Assembly: GCA_947072805.1 (NCBI GenBank)
Contig: CAMTJK010000007.1
Span: forward strand, 1 to 27,659
Origin: an uncultured Prevotella sp.
GTDB lineage: Bacteria > Bacteroidota > Bacteroidia > Bacteroidales > Bacteroidaceae
Length of the DNA stretch: 27,659 nucleotides
Reading direction: 5' to 3'
In this document: in pieces, positions 23,700 to 27,659 of the stretch
How the letters are laid out: each line of letters opens with the position of its first letter
Numbering within the stretch: position 1 is the stretch's first letter
Made by a program: the position numbers and the translations under genes
The notes under the pieces: model-generated
What the model saw: only the letters and a program-made list of their open reading frames with translations
Told to the model about the DNA's origin: nothing
Database searches by the model: none

Positions 23700-25262
23700 T
23701 TATGACAAATAGGCAGCACACATTTCCGCACAGCGCTCACCATCTATAGCAGCAGATACAATTCCTCCGGCATAACCGGCTCCTTCACCACAGGGGAACA
23801 ACCCTTTTACTCTAACATGCATGAGATTTTCAGGGTCACGTAATATTCTTACCGGAGCCGAAGTCCTTGTCTCTATGGCTATCATAACAGCTTCGTTTGT
23901 CAGGAATCCATTGCTTGACTTGCCAAATTGCATTAAACCTTTTCTTAATCGTGTTGCTATGCTTGCTGGAAGCCAAAAGTGTAGTGGTGATGATATAAGT
24001 CCGGGAGTATAAGAACTTTTGGGAAGATCATAACTTAGTTTCTTGTTTATGAAGTCTACCATCCTCTGGGCAGGGGCTGTCTGTTTCATGTTACCCTGTA
24101 ACCAGCATTCCTTCTCCAACTCTTCTTGCCATGTCATTATTTTCAGAGCGTTGTCACCGGGAATATCCTCTGGTCTTGTTTCTACAACAATCCCGCTGTT
24201 CGACCATCTTCCGTCGCGTGTGCTTGGACTCATGCCATTTACCACAATTTGTCCTTTATCTGTTGCGGCCGGTACGACGAAGCCACCGGGACACATACAG
24301 AATGAGTAAACACCACGTTCTTCCACTTGTGTAACAAACGAATATTCTGCAGCGGGAAGCCATTGCCCTCTGCCCAACTTGCTGTGATATTGTATGCAAT
24401 CAATTAAATGTGAAGGATGCTCCAATCTTACTCCAACGGCAATTCCTTTTGCTTCCATCTCAATACCGTTGTCGTTCAGATATCGATAAACGTCTCGTGC
24501 GGAATGTCCTGTCGCTAGTATTACCGGTCCGTCAAACTCTTTTTCTTCTCCATTTTCTGTGTCTTTTGTTACTATTCCTGTCACCACACCATTATTTATA
24601 TTAATTTTTACCATTTTTGTGTTGTGATACACATGCCCTCCACATCTGATTATTGTCTCACGCATATTCTCAATAACGCGCGGTAATTTGTCTGTGCCTA
24701 TATGAGGATGGGCATCAATCAATATATTTTCTGAAGCTCCGTGGTGACAGAACACTTGCAGAATTTTTTCCACACTACCTCTTTTCTTGCTTCTTGTGTA
24801 CAATTTACCGTCCGAATACGCCCCAGCTCCACCCTCACCGAAACTGTAGTTACTTTCGGGGTCCACCATTTGCATTTTCTTTATTTTTGCAATATCTTTC
24901 TTTCTCTCATGCACATTTTTGCCTCTTTCCACTATAATAGGTCTATACCCAAGTTCAATCAAACGCAGGGCTGCAAAAAGTCCGGCTGGGCCTTCTCCCA
25001 CTACGATTACGTTTTTCCCTTTGCCTACATATTTGTATTCTATTGCTACAGATAGGTTTTTATTTGGTTTTTCGCCTATGTATACTCGTATTTTCATGTT
25101 CACGCGTACAAATTTTTGTCTTGCATCGATGCTCCTGCGTATTACCTGTATGGCAGTAATTGTTCTTACATCAAGTCTGTTTTCGCGTGCCACGAAATCT
25201 TTAAGCATTTTATCATCATAAGCTATGCGTGGTTCAACTCTTATTTCGTATTCTTTTGTCAT
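23700..25262 (-). CDS. NAD(P)/FAD-dependent oxidoreductase (COG2509-type)
   Basis: This 520-residue cytosolic protein belongs to a family of uncharacterised FAD-dependent dehydrogenases. An N-terminal domain (about 1-80) precedes the dinucleotide-binding motif VIVVGEGPAGLFAALRLIE (GxGPAG at 89-94), an acid ending the second strand (VERG, 111-114), the family phrase SFGEGGAGAYSDGKLYTRSK near 140, a second FAD motif ending in ATGHSARDVY near 244, and a C-terminal FPCGEGAGYAGGIVSAAIDG (about 486-505). The substrate is unknown. I chose the ATG at 25262 rather than a TTG at 25286, because a promoter box overlaps the latter. It converges with rlmH and lies downstream of rpsA but beyond the rpsA terminator, so it is its own unit. 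Confidence 0.88.
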   Translation of the reverse strand: MTKEYEIRVEPRIAYDDKMLKDFVARENRLDVRTITAIQVIRRSIDARQKFVRVNMKIRVYIGEKPNKNLSVAIEYKYVGKGKNVIVVGEGPAGLFAALRLIELGYRPIIVERGKNVHERKKDIAKIKKMQMVDPESNYSFGEGGAGAYSDGKLYTRSKKRGSVEKILQVFCHHGASENILIDAHPHIGTDKLPRVIENMRETIIRCGGHVYHNTKMVKININNGVVTGIVTKDTENGEEKEFDGPVILATGHSARDVYRYLNDNGIEMEAKGIAVGVRLEHPSHLIDCIQYHSKLGRGQWLPAAEYSFVTQVEERGVYSFCMCPGGFVVPAATDKGQIVVNGMSPSTRDGRWSNSGIVVETRPEDIPGDNALKIMTWQEELEKECWLQGNMKQTAPAQRMVDFINKKLSYDLPKSSYTPGLISSPLHFWLPASIATRLRKGLMQFGKSSNGFLTNEAVMIAIETRTSAPVRILRDPENLMHVRVKGLFPCGEGAGYAGGIVSAAIDGERCAEMCAAYLS

Positions 25263-25283
25263 ATATAAAACTATCTGTATTTG

Positions 25284-25291
25284 CAAATATC
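25284..25291 (-). promoter_or_regulatory. -7 promoter box for the oxidoreductase gene
   Basis: On the minus strand this reads GATATTTG, one base off TAnnTTTG, and would give a leader of about 18 nt before the ATG at 25262. It covers the alternative TTG start, which argues against that start. Confidence 0.4.
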
Positions 25292-25366
25292 ATTTCTTTA
25301 CGTATGTCCGGACTATTCTTGAGGTAGAGTGAGAGTAGGGGATTTGTATGTTTTATTCATAAAAGA

Positions 25367-25423
25367 AGAGAGAGGGCTTCTCTGTGACTTTCCTTTATAA
25401 GGAAGGATTAGAGCCCTCTCTCT
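25367..25423 (-). terminator. Strong compound terminator of rpsA
   Basis: A perfect 12-bp stem (AGAGAGAGGGCT at 25367-25378 with AGCCCTCTCTCT at 25412-25423) encloses a second perfect 6-bp hairpin (TTCCTT 25390-25395, AAGGAA 25399-25404). On the minus strand it lies 36 bases past the rpsA stop and is followed by TCTTTTATG. It should end the rpsA transcript. Confidence 0.8.
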
Positions 25424-25458
25424 GTATGTACAGTGTGACGTACAAGTCACCACTAAGA

Positions 25459-27234
25459 TTATTCGCCCTTTTCGAGTTTCTCTTTCAGCTGTGCCAAAAC
25501 ATCGATATCACCGAGAGTTGTTGCAGCAGGCTGATTGTCGAGCTTAACAGATTCTTCTTTCTTTGCACGAGGCTTCTTTGCTGCCTTACGCTCTTCGCGC
25601 TGTGCATCTTCGAATGTACGGCTGTGAGAAAGAATGATACGTTTGCTCTCTTTATTGAATTCTATAACCTTAAATGGCAATTCCTCGCCTAAGGCAGCCT
25701 GTGTACCGTCTTCCTTTACAAGGTGCTTCGGTGTAGCAAAGCCTTCAACACCCTTCTCGAGTGATACAACGGCACCTTTCTCGAGCAATTCGGTAATGGT
25801 ACCCTGATGAATGCTGCCAACGGTATATTCAGCTTCAAATACATCCCAAGGATTCTCTTCAAGCTGCTTATGACCAAGGCTTAATCTGCGATTCTCTTTG
25901 TCTATGTCGAGAACAACAACATCAATGGTCGCGCCAACCTGAGTGAATTCAGACGGATGCTTAACTTTCTTGGTCCATGAGAGGTCACTGATGTGGATAA
26001 GACCATCAACACCTTCTTCCAGTTCAACGAATACGCCGAAGTTGGTAAAGTTACGAACCTTGGCTGTGTGCTTGCTGCCTGCAGGATATTTCACTTCGAT
26101 AGCCTCCCACGGATCTTCCTTCAACTGTTTGATGCCAAGGCTCATCTTACGCTCTTCACGGTCGAGTGTGAGAATAACAGCTTCGATTTCGTCACCAACT
26201 TTCAGGAATTCCTGTGCAGAGCGCAGGTGCTGGCTCCAAGACATTTCAGATACGTGTATGAGTCCTTCAACGCCCGGCTGAATTTCTACAAAGGCACCAT
26301 AGTCTGCTATTACCACAACCTTGCCACTTACGTGGTCACCAACTTTCAGTTCTGCATCAAGAGCATCCCATGGATGGGGTGTAAGTTGCTTCAAACCGAG
26401 AGCAATGCGCTTCTTCTCGTCGTCAAAGTCAAGAATAACCACATTAATCTTCTGGTCAAGTTCGACAACCTTGTGAGGATCGTCTACACGACCCCACGAA
26501 AGGTCTGTGATGTGGATGAGTCCGTCTACGCCACCAAGATCAACGAATACACCGTAGGTAGTGATGTTCTTAACGGTACCTTCAAGTATCTGTCCTTTCT
26601 CGAGTTTAGATATGATTTCTTTCTTCTGTGCTTCAAGTTCAGCTTCAATGAGAGCTTTGTGTGAAACTACTACATTGCGGAATTCCTGGTTAATCTTAAC
26701 CACTTTGAATTCCATGGTCTTGCCTACGAACTGGTCGTAATCGCGAATGGGGTGTACGTCAATTTGGCTTCCGGGAAGGAATGCTTCAATGCCGAATACA
26801 TCTACTATCATGCCGCCTTTTGTGCGACATTTTATGTATCCTTGTATTATTTCTTGGTTGTCAAGAGCTGCATTTACGCGCTCCCAGCTCTTGCTGAGGC
26901 GAGCTTTTTTGTGTGACAAGATAAGCTGACCTTTCTTGTCCTCCTGATTCTCAACGTAAACTTCCACAACATCGCCTTCTTTCAATTCGGGATTGTAGCG
27001 GAATTCGCTTGCAGGGATAATGCCATCGCTCTTGTAACCAATGTTTACGATGACTTCTTTCTTGTCCACGTGTATGACTGTTCCGTCGACAACCTGATGC
27101 TCGCTTACCTTGTTTAAAGTCTCGTCATAAGCCTTGTCGAGTTCTTCTTTGCTCACGTTCACGTGGCTACCGTGCTCAAACTCGTCCCAATCGAAGTCTT
27201 GCAGCGGCTGAACTTTGTTTGTTAAATCTGACAT
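25459..27234 (-). CDS. rpsA: 30S ribosomal protein S1
   Basis: S1 binds mRNA on the small ribosomal subunit and helps start translation, which matters in Bacteroidetes where Shine-Dalgarno sites are rare. The 591 residues hold six S1 repeats beginning near 48, 130, 216, 303, 390 and 477; the third to fifth are the most canonical, each with a GxFVxL/I...GLIHxSxxSW core, while the first, second and sixth are divergent, as usual. The N-terminus is acidic (DFDWDEFEHG near 14) and the C-terminal tail is Lys/Glu-rich (KKPRAKKEES). It is a single-gene unit with a promoter box at 27298-27305, a leader of about 60 nt with a small hairpin, and a strong terminator. Confidence 0.96.
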   Translation of the reverse strand: MSDLTNKVQPLQDFDWDEFEHGSHVNVSKEELDKAYDETLNKVSEHQVVDGTVIHVDKKEVIVNIGYKSDGIIPASEFRYNPELKEGDVVEVYVENQEDKKGQLILSHKKARLSKSWERVNAALDNQEIIQGYIKCRTKGGMIVDVFGIEAFLPGSQIDVHPIRDYDQFVGKTMEFKVVKINQEFRNVVVSHKALIEAELEAQKKEIISKLEKGQILEGTVKNITTYGVFVDLGGVDGLIHITDLSWGRVDDPHKVVELDQKINVVILDFDDEKKRIALGLKQLTPHPWDALDAELKVGDHVSGKVVVIADYGAFVEIQPGVEGLIHVSEMSWSQHLRSAQEFLKVGDEIEAVILTLDREERKMSLGIKQLKEDPWEAIEVKYPAGSKHTAKVRNFTNFGVFVELEEGVDGLIHISDLSWTKKVKHPSEFTQVGATIDVVVLDIDKENRRLSLGHKQLEENPWDVFEAEYTVGSIHQGTITELLEKGAVVSLEKGVEGFATPKHLVKEDGTQAALGEELPFKVIEFNKESKRIILSHSRTFEDAQREERKAAKKPRAKKEESVKLDNQPAATTLGDIDVLAQLKEKLEKGE

Positions 27235-27261
27235 AATAAATAAAAATTTGTTTTTGAATTA

Positions 27262-27278
27262 ATAAAGTTTGACTTTAT
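27262..27278 (-). promoter_or_regulatory. Small hairpin in the rpsA leader
   Basis: ATAAAGT (27262-27268) and ACTTTAT (27272-27278) form a perfect 7-bp inverted repeat with a 3-nt loop, 27 bases before the rpsA start codon on the minus strand. The stem is AU-rich and weak. It could be a feedback site for S1, but that is speculation. Confidence 0.35.
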
Positions 27279-27297
27279 GTTTATAAAAAATCGGCTG

Positions 27298-27305
27298 CAA
27301 ATTTA
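27298..27305 (-). promoter_or_regulatory. -7 promoter box for rpsA
   Basis: On the minus strand this reads TAAATTTG, matching TAnnTTTG, which predicts a leader of about 60 nt, longer than the other leaders here. A -33 element is not evident. Confidence 0.55.
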
Positions 27306-27482
27306 GTGCTTTTTATTTAAATAGATGTATGGCAGATGATTATGGTGATGTTATTTATATTTATTTAACGTGAAAATCATGGGAATGAATTCTAATTGTT
27401 CATTAGACTTACGCAAGCAGCTGAAATGCTGTTGTATATTGCCCAACGTATCGATAAGGAATGGGTAGGTCAATGTAGGAGG

Positions 27483-27573
27483 CTCGTAACTGTACTTAAT
27501 GAAAGTTAATTTGTAAAGATATTTGGTCGAATTTAACATTTTTAAATCCGGCATTCTAGGTGTAAAAATTTGT
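27483..27573 (-). repeat. 91-bp dispersed repeat, right copy (inverted)
   Basis: This is the reverse complement of bases 1-91 with 87 of 91 identical. Its inner edge ends sharply at 27483. A 67-codon minus-strand ORF (27351-27554) starts inside it at the same ATG as the 50-codon ORF of the left copy, then diverges; I do not regard it as a gene. The remaining sequence in 27306-27482 shows nothing recognisable. Confidence 0.85.
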
Positions 27574-27583
27574 TAATGAAAGT

Positions 27584-27630
27584 GGGTCGATTTATGCTCC
27601 CGATGGGTCGAAAAACGATCCCAGTTTTTT
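27584..27630 (+). other. GGGTCGA repeats and hairpin with T run
   Basis: GGGTCGA occurs at 27584-27590 and 27605-27611. The second copy can fold with CGATCCC (27616-27622, one bulged T) over an AAAAA loop, followed by TTTTTT at 27625-27630, resembling a plus-strand terminator. No plus-strand gene lies upstream in the window, so its owner is unknown. Confidence 0.35.
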
Positions 27631-27659
27631 GGCAATGCGATTACGTCGTAATGACATCG

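Noticed and set aside
25993..26664. 223-codon plus-strand ORF inside rpsA
   Set aside because: It lies fully antisense to the clear six-domain S1 protein and resembles no family; it is a shadow of rpsA codon use.
27351..27554. 67-codon ORF on the minus strand, and the matching 50-codon ORF at 20-172
   Set aside because: They share a start only because they begin in the 91-bp repeat, then diverge completely; both substitutions in the shared part change residues and no promoter box is placed for them.
1..27573. Composite transposon or genomic island bounded by the inverted repeats
   Set aside because: No transposase or recombinase lies between or beside the copies, and the enclosed genes are core housekeeping genes.
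1..27659. tRNA, rRNA, tmRNA or CRISPR arrays
   Set aside because: I looked for T-loop-like GGTTCRANNCC patterns, regularly spaced direct repeats and a tmRNA near smpB and saw none; a covariance-model scan would be needed to exclude small RNAs.

Overview
The window reads as a stretch of ordinary chromosome from a member of the Bacteroidales, most likely Prevotellaceae. This is inferred from the protein families (DUF4301, DUF4491, a Bacteroidetes-type 30S protein S1, a LolA-like carrier, a short MetH), from repeated promoter boxes of the form TAnnTTTG with TTTG about 19-20 bases upstream, from AT-rich leaders that mostly lack Shine-Dalgarno sites, and from the low GC content. No phage, plasmid, insertion sequence, CRISPR, tRNA or rRNA gene was recognised.

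Layout. 1-286: one arm of a 91-bp dispersed repeat, then a terminator. 287-1804 (-): DUF4301 protein. 1921-10240 (+): a RelA-type (p)ppGpp synthetase, MazG, a lipocalin-like lipoprotein, a ribonuclease Z-like enzyme, a tiny secreted protein overlapping an L,D-transpeptidase lipoprotein, then an ECF sigma factor with a membrane protein and a periplasmic LTXXQ-like protein. 10494-16550 (+): an acidic DMP19-family protein, SmpB, a short MetH, a HAD hydrolase and a GHL10 glycoside hydrolase-like protein. 16545-19698 (-): a compact RNA-maintenance operon (DEDDy exonuclease, RlmI-like methyltransferase, TilS). 19802-23682 (+): FtsK, LolA-like protein, DUF4491, RlmH. 23700-25262 (-): FAD-dependent oxidoreductase. 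25459-27234 (-): RpsA. 27235-27659: rpsA promoter and leader, the second, inverted copy of the 91-bp repeat, and short palindromes.

How the genes fit together. Most concern growth and translation: the stringent response (RelA, MazG), ribosome rescue (SmpB), tRNA and rRNA maturation (RNase Z-like protein, TilS, RlmI, RlmH), protein S1, methionine synthesis and chromosome segregation. A second theme is the envelope: L,D-transpeptidase, LolA, lipoproteins, GHL10, and a sigma/membrane/periplasmic triad that resembles an envelope-sensing switch.

I see no wholly new multi-gene system. The most interesting points are two near-identical palindromes built over tandem mazG promoters, the sigma triad, the sorting-tail-like mini-protein overlapping the L,D-transpeptidase, a near-leaderless gene for a probable DNA mimic, a RelA with a broken hydrolase motif, and the inverted 91-bp repeats near both edges.
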